Source: Biomphalaria glabrata (lineage: Eukaryota; Mollusca; Gastropoda; Planorbidae). Taken from it: DNA of 64,000 nucleotides. Made by a program: the position numbers and the translations under genes. The notes below the pieces were generated by a model. That model was given only the letters and a program-made list of their open reading frames with translations. It was not told the DNA's origin and searched no databases. The stretch is from contig NC_074721.1 in assembly GCF_947242115.1 (NCBI RefSeq), positions 18,087,501 to 18,151,500 on the forward strand, given 5' to 3'. Below, piece by piece: positions 13,201-20,505 of this stretch (position 1 is its first letter; every line of letters begins with the position of its first letter).

Positions 13201-14072
13201 GGTGTATAGAATATTATACTCAGTACACTAATAAAATCAATGTACCAAGCGGTGGTTCTCTCAACCCTTCTATATGAATCTGAGACGTGGGTATTATACA
13301 GAAAACAACTAAGACTACTTGAGCGCTTTCACCAAAGATGCTTGCGCTCCATCATACACATTCAGTGGTAAGACCGCACTACAAACAGGAATGTTCTTAC
13401 GAACGCCGGTATGGACGTTATAGAGGGATTCCAAAAGTCCGACAGTTACGCTGGACAGGACATTTATTCCCTATGTGGGACGAATTTATGATAGAAGTAG
13501 TCTTTTTTGGTGAGCTAAAAGGTAGTCGACGTAACAGAGGTGCCCCGCGCAAACGATTTAAAGACCAGCTTAGGTGCCAACTTTCCTTATCTGACATAGA
13601 AGAGAGCACCTGGTTGCATACGGCCTCAGAACGAGACATCTGTAGGTCACTCACAAAAGCCGTGGAACACATTTAAATCTAAAAAAGAAAATCCGCTGCC
13701 GAGGACAGACGCAGACGGCGAAAAGAAAATCTTAATCGACCACCGACGAGCAATGGTTATTGCTTGCCCTGGATGTGGCAAAATTTGTAGCAAAATGTGT
13801 AGGTCATAGCTGGAGTTGCCACGGGAAATAACTGCATTCCTCATTCATCTTCGGACTCGAAGACAAGTCTCTTCACACTAATAAAGCTTTTATTTATTGA
13901 ACAAGTATTTTAAATCATTTATTGTTGAATATCCCGTTAGTAGTCAATATTGATCATGATAGACATAACATTGCATATTTCCTTTAATTATTACAGGTCA
14001 CTGTCAGCTGATTTTGAAATGGATAGCACTAGATTGAACACTGGCAGTTATAAAAAACATAGATTGGAGTGA
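1125..14072 (+). CDS. SEA-EGF-transmembrane protein, 3' five exons
   Basis: Five exons were placed by hand: 1125-1285, 1664-1754, 2062-2078, 12067-12220 and 13997-14072 (stop TGA 14070-14072). Each is bounded by AG and GT, and the phase is kept across all four introns. The visible protein has the C-terminal half of a SEA domain with the GS cleavage-site signature (KGSLIV), an EGF-like cysteine segment (FNVC...NPC...EEC...SFCK), a short linker, a hydrophobic helix ([14 protein letters not shown]... to IIICCYV) and a 46-residue Ser/Tyr-rich tail ending in KHRLE. SEA followed by EGF, a membrane helix and a short tail is the known order in transmembrane mucins such as the MUC3/12/17 type. A cell-surface mucin-like or shed receptor-like protein is therefore the best inference. 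The N-terminal part lies before the window. The third intron (about 10 kb) is almost wholly mobile DNA. Ligand and exact family are unknown. Confidence 0.75.
1664..1754 (+). CDS. Exon: EGF-like segment
   Basis: The exon follows 'tcttcaaatctag' and ends before GTATATAC. It reads [16 protein letters not shown], then [14 protein letters not shown]. Four cysteines spaced as in an EGF-like module. Using the next AG (1668) would bring in an immediate stop, which supports the chosen acceptor. Confidence 0.72.
2062..2078 (+). CDS. Exon: 17-nt microexon
   Basis: A long T-rich tract and CTACAG precede it, and a perfect GTAAGT donor follows. With the flanking phases it encodes K-H-K-V-I-S and the first base of an Asp codon. 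Skipping it would break the frame to the transmembrane exon, so it appears constitutive. Confidence 0.65.
2687..4381 (+). pseudogene. LINE endonuclease region, frameshifted
   Basis: The APE/EEP-type endonuclease starts near 3083 ([11 protein letters not shown]) and includes the QETRLAD block, the catalytic-type NGDFNARVG block near 3535 and the terminal NSDHSLV motif near 3825. The frame changes near 3308, where the track should pass to HGVGFAIRN, and again near 4070 in an A-rich run. After 4070 the linker to the reverse transcriptase reads as far as LGET at 4381, where the 3.6-kb insertion begins. The region upstream of 3083 is open from 2687 but I cannot match it to a known domain. Confidence 0.8.
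4394..4417. repeat. 5' terminal hairpin of the 3.6-kb family
   Basis: GAGTTTGTGT and ACACAAACTC form a perfect 10-bp stem with a 4-base loop. A GGCGGCCCCCG block follows directly. The same hairpin plus GC block occurs at 29890-29925 and 31164-31205, and in reversed or decayed form near 24050-24085 and 27928. Confidence 0.7.
4436..4540 (-). repeat. tRNA-like SINE head (second family)
   Basis: Read on the - strand this gives 'gcctggtcgtgcggttagcgc' and, further on, a degraded B box. It matches 28068-28213 in the same relative place of the other copy of this family. Confidence 0.6.
5008..5160 (+). repeat. tRNA-derived SINE (second family)
   Basis: The A-box-like block is 'tggtagcgcggtttgcgcgc' and the B-box-like block is 'ggttcaaaccc'. 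A tail with 'gggaggtttggac' and 'acatccgaaacatgt' follows, shared with the copy at 28068. Both polymerase III promoter boxes are recognisable. Confidence 0.65.
5405..6025 (+). repeat. 146-bp satellite, about 4.2 units, dimeric order
   Basis: The block 'ttttagcatttcattt' recurs at about 5424, 5569, 5715, 5860 and 6009, a period of 145-147 bp. Each full unit carries the palindrome TGACGTCA (one base mutated in some) and a second 'attacgtcaca' site. Units alternate in two versions: one with 'cttgtcgagtgttcatag' then 'gagtgagatc', the other with 'cttctcgagggatcatag' then 'gagtttgtt'. The true repeat is therefore a dimer of about 292 bp. Confidence 0.8.
6073..7372. mobile_element. Fold-back unit with ACGG/ACAG-type ends
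   Basis: The left end reads 'gtctgtcagtctgtctgtcc' and the right end (7290 onward) reads 'gacggacagaccgaccaac' in inverted sense, then a 'gggggcac' block. Between them the motif CCGGAACA or a close variant recurs about every 70-130 bp. No protein-coding sequence is seen. It may be a member of the same family as its host repeat, inserted within it. Confidence 0.5.
6480..7195 (+). repeat. Degenerate array of CCGGAACA-centred units
   Basis: Variants of AAAATCCGGAACAA lie near 6489, 6590, 6660, 6783, 6852, 6979, 7061 and 7181; an inverted one lies near 6241. The neighbouring sequence of units also shares AT-rich words such as 'aaagttaa' and 'tttgacataa'. The same motif recurs at 28787 and 28913 in the other family copy. 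Confidence 0.6.
7885..7977 (+). repeat. 3' end of the 3.6-kb family
   Basis: An ACGG/ACAG array is followed by 'acattttgcacaaacctaat' and a GCGGC...GCCGC hairpin. The same end is present at 37470-37577 (+) and, as reverse complement without the array, near 49125-49185. Confidence 0.65.
7978..9247 (+). pseudogene. LINE reverse transcriptase region, frameshifted
   Basis: Reading resumes with [11 protein letters not shown], which is what should follow LGET at 4381. The blocks [41 protein letters not shown] and [13 protein letters not shown] identify the palm and fingers. Near 8890 the catalytic [F/Y]xDD block has lost its first residues and the frame changes; [10 protein letters not shown] and the thumb (FCYLGSII) then follow in another frame. 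The block stops exactly at the solo LTR at 9248. Confidence 0.85.
9248..10354 (+). mobile_element. Solo LTR (retrotransposon fossil) in the LINE
   Basis: This 1107-bp segment starts TGTCA, ends TGACA and is flanked by the 5-bp duplication AGCAC (9243-9247 and 10355-10359). Its removal restores the LINE reading frame. No gag or pol is present, so it is a solo LTR left by recombination. Size, TG...CA ends and the 5-bp duplication fit an LTR retrotransposon, probably of the Ty3/gypsy group, though the family cannot be fixed from an LTR alone. It is younger than the LINE. Confidence 0.8.
10355..10940 (+). pseudogene. LINE ORF2 C-terminus with Cys/His finger
   Basis: It continues from 9247 in frame after removal of one copy of the AGCAC target duplication, giving [13 protein letters not shown] across the junction. 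[19 protein letters not shown] and [11 protein letters not shown] follow. Near 10830-10900 a C2H2-like finger reads CPTCDRSC...SHTRSC. The coding part ends about 10930. Confidence 0.8.
10941..12066. other. AT-rich intron sequence, no feature seen
   Basis: Rest of the third intron of the SEA/EGF gene. Apart from the branch and polypyrimidine region just before 12067 nothing could be supported. Confidence 0.4.
12067..12220 (+). CDS. Exon: transmembrane helix and start of cytoplasmic tail
   Basis: Acceptor TTTTACGTCTAG and donor GTAAGATA. The exon reads [17 protein letters not shown], then [18 protein letters not shown] and onward. About 26 hydrophobic residues followed by a basic stop-transfer cluster (RKR) make a type I single-pass helix. 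The exon completes the Asp codon left open by the microexon about 10 kb upstream. Confidence 0.8.
12680..13040 (+). repeat. Minisatellite, about 31-bp unit
   Basis: The unit 'ttaccaaaggagagttattt' plus 'caatgatgatt' repeats about eleven times with drift and small length changes. It lies in the last intron of the SEA/EGF gene. Confidence 0.75.
13230..13860 (+). mobile_element. 5'-truncated LINE tail (RTE/CFDP2-like)
   Basis: Translated pieces resemble the ORF2 C-terminus: a 'TLLYESETW'-like start, [23 protein letters not shown] and [22 protein letters not shown] final '[12 protein letters not shown]' block follows near 13765-13800. Several frame changes are present. The same family appears on the - strand at 41930-42375. 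It sits in the last intron of the host gene. Confidence 0.75.
13997..14072 (+). CDS. Last exon: end of cytoplasmic tail
   Basis: Acceptor 'ttaattattacag'. It joins the previous exon inside a Glu codon and reads [24 protein letters not shown] and stop. The tail is rich in Ser, Thr and Tyr, so phosphorylation is possible, but no named docking motif is evident. Confidence 0.75.
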
Positions 14073-14285
14073 GAACTTTAATTTCACCTCATTCTTTTGT
14101 TATTATTAAGTAAGCAACTATTAGCCATTTTTTGTTAGTTATTTTGTTAATGAAATAATTATCTTTTTTTTTAAATAACTCCATAGAAATCATATTTTAA
14201 AAGGCTTACTACAAGATACCTTTAAACTTCAAAAAGTACAAAATGCAGACATTTATTGATTATTTTAATAATGGCATGTAGTCCT

Positions 14286-14291
14286 AATAAA
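14286..14291 (+). promoter_or_regulatory. Possible polyadenylation signal
   Basis: AATAAA lies about 215 nt after the stop codon of the SEA/EGF gene. It is the first canonical hexamer that could end this transcript, but such hexamers are common in AT-rich DNA. Confidence 0.35.
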
Positions 14292-14399
14292 GACATAATT
14301 TTTGTTTGAAATTATTTTTTTTTACACTTTAAATGCCCTTTAAACTATTTAATATATTTTGGTAACCGTATTTAAAAACGAAAATGTAGAGTACTTTTT

Positions 14400-14870
14400 T
14401 CACAACAAGGGATGCACAGGAGCAAAACTCCGGCCGAATAGCCGGCCATGTTCGGCTCCGGCTGAATATCGCTAGTTAGCTGGATACTAGAAGATGCAAT
14501 GTAGTATATATCTGTCTAGCATAGCAGTGTGGGTTTATCTCCCCCCCCCCCACTTTTTTTTATTTGTTTAGTCTATCACATTCAGTTTACAGATAGACAG
14601 GTGACCACATTAAGACAACATGTGACAATGTCTAGAGCTCACATCTTATATGGGTAGTATGTTTTCTAACTTGGAGATAAACAACTTATGACTAAATAAA
14701 CTTTTTAAAAATAGAATAAAGTCTGTATTAGGGGTGCGCCGGAAATTCGCTCCGGCTTCGGCTCCTGTCATCCAGACATTTTTCAATATTTGAACATATT
14801 CGGCTTTAGTCGAAAATCATTGACGGATATTAAAAAGGTACACCGTTGTAAGCCTATAATTCTAATATAT
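14400..14870. repeat. Decayed interspersed repeat with GC-rich 'cggc' blocks
   Basis: Two blocks rich in 'ccggc', 'ttcggctccgg' and 'attcggctt' at 14425-14475 and 14735-14815 stand out from AT-rich surroundings and resemble each other in inverted sense. They could be ends of a small DNA element. No target duplication was found. Confidence 0.35.
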
Positions 14871-16120
14871 TGTTAGGCGCCTCCGCGATAAGTCTTTTCC
14901 AGATAAGTCAAACGGAGGTAACACTTAAATACTGAAACAACGCAGGTGAGAGGCCAACTTAGGGTAATCGACATTGAAAAATGATGTTGAACAAGAAGTT
15001 GGATACTTAGTAAATGAACCGTCGAATGTCGTCAAAGTAAATCTTCGTCAATAAAATCCTGCCAATATTCATAATGTAGGCATGATTCAATAATGACAAT
15101 TCTGAAATACATTAACGTCTATGTTTCAAATAAAAGAATGTGCTTTTAAAATTATGAATACTCACCAAACATTGTAGTACAATGACAAGGTGTGTTAATC
15201 TAAACAGAAACTTTACATTCTCAATTCCCATTACAGCCATAGCGGCGATGGCTGGCATATTTTTACATTTTGTTTTGACATTTGAGTGGGCTAGTTAACA
15301 TGTAATATTCCTTAACGAAGTATTCCTTAACTACGTCACGATGACCAGACATCTTTATAGAAGTAGAGATGAGCAACCCCACCTTCTTTTGTTTGTTATG
15401 TCCATAACATTGAGTTTATAGACACACAAGTGACCACATTAAGCCAGATTTCAACATGTTGACACTGTCTAGAGGTCATACCTTATGAGGAAACTGAATT
15501 TGTTTACTTGGAGAATAAAATATTATTGCGCTGGACTACAAGCCACACCTCTACACCGTTAACCTGGTATGATTTTGTTTACTTGGAGATAAGTTGTCAA
15601 TTAAAAGGCTGCACTACAAGCTACATCTCTAAACTGTAAATCGGGTAATGAGTTTATTTACTTGGTGATATGTCAATTAGGGGGCTGGACTACAAGCCAC
15701 ACCTCTACACGGTTACCAAGATTGCTAACTTGGAGATAAATGTCAATTAGAAGGTTGGGCATAAAACACACACCTAAAAGTGTGATTGTTTGCTACACTA
15801 AAACCAAGAGTATATTATTATATTTCATAACTTAGTAAGCCAGTAACTAATTTTAATGTGCATAGAAACAAGAATGATTTGTGTATATTAGCATAGAAGA
15901 CACTGACCAGGAAAAGATCTATTTTTAAAGGGAGAGCCCAACCCCCAACTCTTTATTTGTTTAGTCCATGACACTTAATGTATTTATAGACATTGTCCAT
16001 TTTTCGACCAAAATGGATAAACGTAAATTGTTACGAAATATTGACGCTGTCCAGAGGTCACTAGATGATAACACTAAGTTTGTTTACTTGGGGAGAAATG
16101 TCAATTAGCCACGCTGAACT
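14540..16120 (+). repeat. Three large diverged units sharing a 'gtgaccacattaag' core
   Basis: Related blocks start near 14560, 15390 and 15955. Each has 'tttgtt.a.tc.ataacatt', a 'tttatagaca' word, 'acactgtctagaggtca' and 'tttgtttacttggag'. A locally amplified unit of unknown kind; no reading frame is conserved. Confidence 0.45.
15498..15775 (+). repeat. Minisatellite, about 75-bp unit, roughly 3.5 copies
   Basis: The word 'ggctggactacaagccac' and variants fall near 15529, 15607, 15682 and 15751, each followed by 'acctctacaccgttaac' and 'ttacttggagataa'. A single further unit lies near 16080-16130. Confidence 0.6.
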
Positions 16121-16948
16121 ACGGAAAGATTGTTCAGCCTCGCTGGACGAATTATCAATGAATATATTCCTAAACTTATGCCAGACAATGCTGAAAAACG
16201 TATTTTTCTGAAATATAATTCAACTTTAATGTAACAACTAATGAATTCTGTTGAAACTTAGATCTTGTCATATACATTTATTTTATTTTGTTTTGCTTTA
16301 ATACTTTAACTTTTAAATGATGTATATATTATTATTAGATGATTATATTCAATCAGCATAAAGTATTATTTTGTCAATAAATATCACTGTTGACATACTT
16401 TTTCTAACGTGTTAACTTCGAATCTTTCTCCTGTGTTGTGTGTGTCTTCATTTGATAACCATATTCTTAATCATTTAAGAATGTCAGGTTATTACTAAGA
16501 TATATACTTAGACAATATCAGACCAGAAGTGGTTTGTGACCCTTAAAACACGAGCCTAATGACCAGTTGATGGTCTAAAATACATGAACACAAAAATATC
16601 TACCCACTATATAACCCAGATTACACCTTACCTTTAAAAGATTTGCATTAGTTAAATATACGTTTATATATTCTACATTGGCCATTCCACATACGCCTTT
16701 ACAGTTCGCGCATCGTACATACACACACCCCATCTCATATCACTGGCGGATCCGGGGGGGGGGGTAGGGGCGATAGTTATACTCGGGTATGGATAAGTAT
16801 CCAAATCGACCCTAACATTACTATAACAAGATGTTAAGCTTAGAATTTGAAATGAATAAGTTTTGTATACAGTAATCTATAGATCCTCTGTTACCAAAAT
16901 TGACTCACAGTAGGGTGTCTAGTCACTGGTGCATTATAAAAAAGTAAA

Positions 16949-17176
16949 GTTCCTCTTTCAGACCTTGTGGTCTATAAGGCAGATGATGTAAAGGTCATCT
17001 GTTTCTGTAGTCTACGAGGGTGACATGTGGCCAGCCAGCTTACTTTTCCCCAACCACTGTCAGGTACCTATTAAAGCTGGGTGGACTCGAAGATCCCGAA
17101 ATTAGAAATCACAGTCTTCACCAAGATTCGAACTCCGGACCCCAAACGCTTTACTGCTCAGCCACAGCGCCGCCAG
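16949..17176 (+). repeat. tRNA-like SINE (first family)
   Basis: It starts 'tcctctttcagaccttgtgg' and ends 'cagccacagcgccgcc'. The block 'accaagattcgaactccgg' resembles a tRNA T-arm in reverse sense. It is one of six copies in the window. Confidence 0.7.
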
Positions 17177-17689
17177 TTGTGCATTATATTATTGGGTTAG
17201 TTGTGGGAAGATACCCAGGATTTCCGTGCTACGAAATCTTTCCAAATACACATTTGTCCGTAGTGAAAGAGAAGAAGGCAGGCCTATAGAGTGTCGATTA
17301 GTGTAAGTCGTAGACGTCCAAACAATCTATTTAATAGAATAACATGATTTATGACTTAAGTCATCCAGTCATTATAACATGAAACATTCTTGGCCATTTA
17401 TCATTTCGCTCAACATTTTGTCCTTCTGAATTGATTTTTTTTTTGTTTGCTGTAATGCACAAATTGTAAGACAAATTTCCATACGGATAATAAAGAGTAT
17501 TATTATTTTGATTTTGATTTAAAATAATTATGAAATAAGATTGACTTTAACCATTCTGCTAAGTTACTTAGCTTTTTGGTTCGATGGGCGGAGAGCGATT
17601 GCATGTATCGCCCCTCCCGCCTGGTACAATCCTTTTTCAGTTTATATTTACTAATGATAAAATCTGGTCATAGATTTGAGATAATAAGA

Positions 17690-17970
17690 ATCTTTAAATG
17701 AGCTTGGCTGGTGAAAAAAAAAAAAAGCAACTGGTCGGTACTTTGAAGAGACTAAAGCTGAGCTGGTTCGGTCATAGAGTAAGACATGACATCTTTCAAT
17801 GTACAGGGAGCACAAAGAACGTCCAAAGCTGGCTTGGCAATATTTCAAAATGGACCGGTCTCTCTCTTGATATCCTGCCATGAACAGATGCTGACCGGGG
17901 AAGGTGGAGGGATTCGCTGCGTGAAACAGCCCCCCCCCCTAGGACAAAAGTCAAGGGACAGGTGAGATCT
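17690..17970 (+). mobile_element. 5'-truncated LINE tail (second type)
   Basis: The frame reads GTLKRLKLSWFGHRVRHD, then SWLGNISKWTGLSLDILP. This is the known LINE C-terminal pattern (LxWxGHVxRHD...WxxNIxxWTGLSL). 'taggacaaaagtcaagggac' follows. A second fragment lies at 48555-48670. It is broken by a stop near 17881. Confidence 0.7.
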
Positions 17971-18254
17971 TTGAATGATAGGATACAAAAGAAACGTAAA
18001 ATGTACTTTAAAAAAAAAGGTTTAAAAAAACGAGAGCTTGTATCAATTACTTTGGATCAGTCACGTAATTAAATTGTTTTAGTAGATCTAGACTAACAAT
18101 AAATCTGCGATTAGAAATATTTTTACCATTTGTTTTTGTTTAGCACAGTTTCATGCTTTTAGCTTTCTCAATACGCTATGATCCTATCACTTGGAAAGGG
18201 GTGGGTGAGAACAAACGAGGTATCTAAGTGTTTGTTTTTGAAATGTATTATTTA

Positions 18255-18345
18255 AAAAAAAGGAACGACTTGGATTCGAACTAGTGGGCTAAAGCCAAGA
18301 CATCTCAAGCCAACATGGTAACCACTCTGCTAGGAAAGAATGTAT
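18255..18345 (-). repeat. tRNA-like relic
   Basis: The + strand holds 'ttggattcgaactagtgggc' and 'atggtaaccactctgctagg', which read on the - strand as an A-box and B-box pair. The cloverleaf does not close, so this is a SINE head or tRNA pseudogene, not a tRNA gene. Confidence 0.45.
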
Positions 18346-18693
18346 GAACATGGAAGATTGTAAAGTTATCTATTGTTTTTATTTCATGTATGTGTTCTCT
18401 AAGCCTCAGACGACGACCTATAACGAAGACTAATTCAGCATTTACCACAAAATTCAGTCAAGTACAATTTCTTTCCTTTGTTCGAGATACCAAACAAAAT
18501 AATTACTTACCATTAGTTTATTAACTGATCGGTTATTGTTGTCAGGTAAAAGAAATAATTATGCAAAATTTCAGCTTTATCCGAGATTAGGTTTGGGTGA
18601 AATAACGTGTACAAACTTTTTACCAAACAGACAAACTTGAGTTGAAAAAATTATATAAAATAAACAAGAGTTTAAAAAAAATGTTCAAATTAT

Positions 18694-18699
18694 TTTATT
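18694..18699 (-). promoter_or_regulatory. Polyadenylation signal of the S10-like gene
   Basis: TTTATT on the + strand is AATAAA on the - strand, about 25 nt past the stop codon of the carboxypeptidase-like gene. The spacing suits a very short 3' UTR. Confidence 0.55.
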
Positions 18700-18723
18700 T
18701 TCCATATAATGAAAGCCTCAGAT

Positions 18724-20052
18724 CTAAGGTCTGATACAGCCATTTGTAATAAACTGGTCAAGCATCAATAGGGAATTCTCAGGCTGGTCAAGTGCCACTT
18801 CGTATCCAGACTTACGCACTATAACTCGACAAAAACGGCCAACCTGAGTATAGTATCCAGCTAATTCTGAGTTGACGCTCCATATTTTACGTTCTGAAGA
18901 CAAATACTCCTTTTTCCCTTTCCAAGGCGTATTAGCCAAGGCAGCTTCAACCATGGGTGTGGTGGTAAGAAGAGCATAGTCGCCGTTATAAATCAATACT
19001 TTGTAGTTGTCCATCAAAGTGGCCATTTTCCCCGTCGCGCTGGTAACAATTTCTCTGGTGAACCTCGGTAAAATTTCCGGATCAAAATTATTTCTGAAGT
19101 CTGCGTGTCCAGCGTTAATAATTTTTTTAAAGTGGTCACTGTTTATAAGAAGATAGAGTTGGGGTGGTGGGCCCTGCTGGGTATGATAGTTGCTGTCATC
19201 GTTTAGACCAACGTAGGGAAGGATGGTAGAAATGAGTTCAGAAATCGTCACGTCATTGAAAGGATTTTGAAATCTTTTTTCCAGGTGTGTCACATTCTCT
19301 GCCATTTCAAACTTTTGACAGTTGCTGACGAGTCCCAGGCTGTAGTGGAGGTCAAGAAAATATTGCGCTTGTAGGAGTGGTTCGTAGAAGGGAGCACTGA
19401 AGAAGAGTCCTGCCAATCTTATTCTACTTGTCTTATTTTGAATGTTCTGGTGGAGAAGATATGCTAAAGGAGTCAGCAGCTTTCCTGCCGCGTAGTTTTC
19501 TCCGCCTATGTATAAGTCTCTACGGAGATACTTCGGAAACATTGTGTAGAACTGGTTCAGAAACTCTAACAGATCGCGGGCGTTGCCTTCCTGACTAGCT
19601 CTGTATCCTTCGCCACTCTCAGTGTAACTAAATCCAATACCGTAAGGATAATCAATATATAGTACGGGATACTTCTCAACCCAAGATTTCGTCCATCTTT
19701 CGTAGCCTATTGTTTCATTATTGACCGTCACTCTGATTGGACCGCTCCCATAGAGGACCCCAACCACGGAGGAATACCATGGCAACCAGTTGACGTAGAT
19801 GAGAAGCGGTGCTCTGGGTTCTCCGCTGACATCTTTAAAGAACCAGAAAAATATTTTATTCCCAACCTGCTCATCGACATTAATGAAACCAGCATAACTC
19901 TGTGGGATGATGCCTAATGGGTCTTTGACTTGACTCAATTTTCGAGCTTGTCTGGGGTTGGTTCTTATGTAGGGTGTTAGATCAAATGCCGTCTGGTAAG
20001 TCTGGTAAGCTTGGACAGTTAGCAGAAGTGAAAGAAACCCAAATAATTTCAT
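18724..20052 (-). CDS. Secreted S10 serine carboxypeptidase-like protein, catalytic triad lost
   Basis: A 442-residue protein in one uninterrupted exon. Residues 1-15 form a signal peptide (MKLFGFLSLLLTVQA). The fold is that of peptidase family S10 (CPVL/vitellogenic carboxypeptidase type): SYAGFINV at 52-59, YPYGIGFSYT at 135-144, the nucleophile-elbow region YIGGENYAAG at 181-190, KVLIYNGDYALL at 351-362 and VIVRKSGYEVALDQP at 410-424. Family members normally have GESYAG, NGxxDxI and GH in these places. Here Asn186 takes the Ser position, Ala360 the Asp position and Tyr417 the His position. The oxyanion-loop block WLxGGPGxSS is shortened to WLPWYSS (89-95). Likely N-glycosylation sites are Asn112, Asn206 and Asn253. 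Length and spacing are otherwise normal and there is no stop, so the protein is probably made and used as a non-enzymatic secreted protein. Its role is unknown. Confidence 0.9.
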   Translation of the reverse strand: MKLFGFLSLLLTVQAYQTYQTAFDLTPYIRTNPRQARKLSQVKDPLGIIPQSYAGFINVDEQVGNKIFFWFFKDVSGEPRAPLLIYVNWLPWYSSVVGVLYGSGPIRVTVNNETIGYERWTKSWVEKYPVLYIDYPYGIGFSYTESGEGYRASQEGNARDLLEFLNQFYTMFPKYLRRDLYIGGENYAAGKLLTPLAYLLHQNIQNKTSRIRLAGLFFSAPFYEPLLQAQYFLDLHYSLGLVSNCQKFEMAENVTHLEKRFQNPFNDVTISELISTILPYVGLNDDSNYHTQQGPPPQLYLLINSDHFKKIINAGHADFRNNFDPEILPRFTREIVTSATGKMATLMDNYKVLIYNGDYALLTTTPMVEAALANTPWKGKKEYLSSERKIWSVNSELAGYYTQVGRFCRVIVRKSGYEVALDQPENSLLMLDQFITNGCIRP

Positions 20053-20075
20053 TTTTGATTTCTGCAGATGAAAAC
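20053..20075 (-). promoter_or_regulatory. Possible 5' UTR splice acceptor next to the start codon
   Basis: On the - strand 'ttttcatctgcag' ends nine bases before the ATG at 20052. This reads as an acceptor for an upstream 5' UTR exon. If used, the coding region is intronless but the gene is not. The start context (A at -3) is good. Confidence 0.4.
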
Positions 20076-20226
20076 ATAAGATTATTTAATACAAAACATG
20101 CGCATACATTGCAAACTAGGTGTAATTGTGTGAAGGCTATTTTTTTGTTCACAAGACATTAACTGAAAACTGTATTTACGAAACTCGCGTTAACAGAAAG
20201 ACCAAAAGACGACGAAAAGGAAGATA

Positions 20227-20397
20227 AAAGTTTACAAAGTAGGACAAAAAAAAAAAAGAAAAAAATATATAAAGTAGGACAAAAAGGAAAAATTACAAAG
20301 TAGGACAAAAAGGAAAACAAATTACAAAGTAGGACAAAAAGGAAAACAAATTACAAAGTAGGACAAAAAGGAAAACAAATTACAAAGTAGGACAAAA
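20227..20397 (+). repeat. Minisatellite, 29-bp unit, about 5 copies
   Basis: The unit 'tacaaagtaggacaaaaagg' plus 'aaaacaaat' repeats with a 29-bp step (starts at 20294, 20323, 20352, 20381). Shorter, older units lie upstream from 20227. It is just 5' of the S10-like gene. Confidence 0.85.
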
Positions 20398-20505
20398 ATG
20401 TAAACTTTAAATGAAAACTAGACTAACACTACATTAGATAAATTATGTCAGTCAATTCTAAACTGTATAGAGTATTTGTCTAGTGTACTTCCTCGTTAGC
20501 ATTAT

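Noticed and set aside
13338-13676. Host gene encoding a 112-residue protein
   Set aside because: The sequence is a LINE C-terminus found again at 41930-42375.
17020-17289. 89-residue reading frame
   Set aside because: Its first half is a SINE copy and no domain is visible in the rest.
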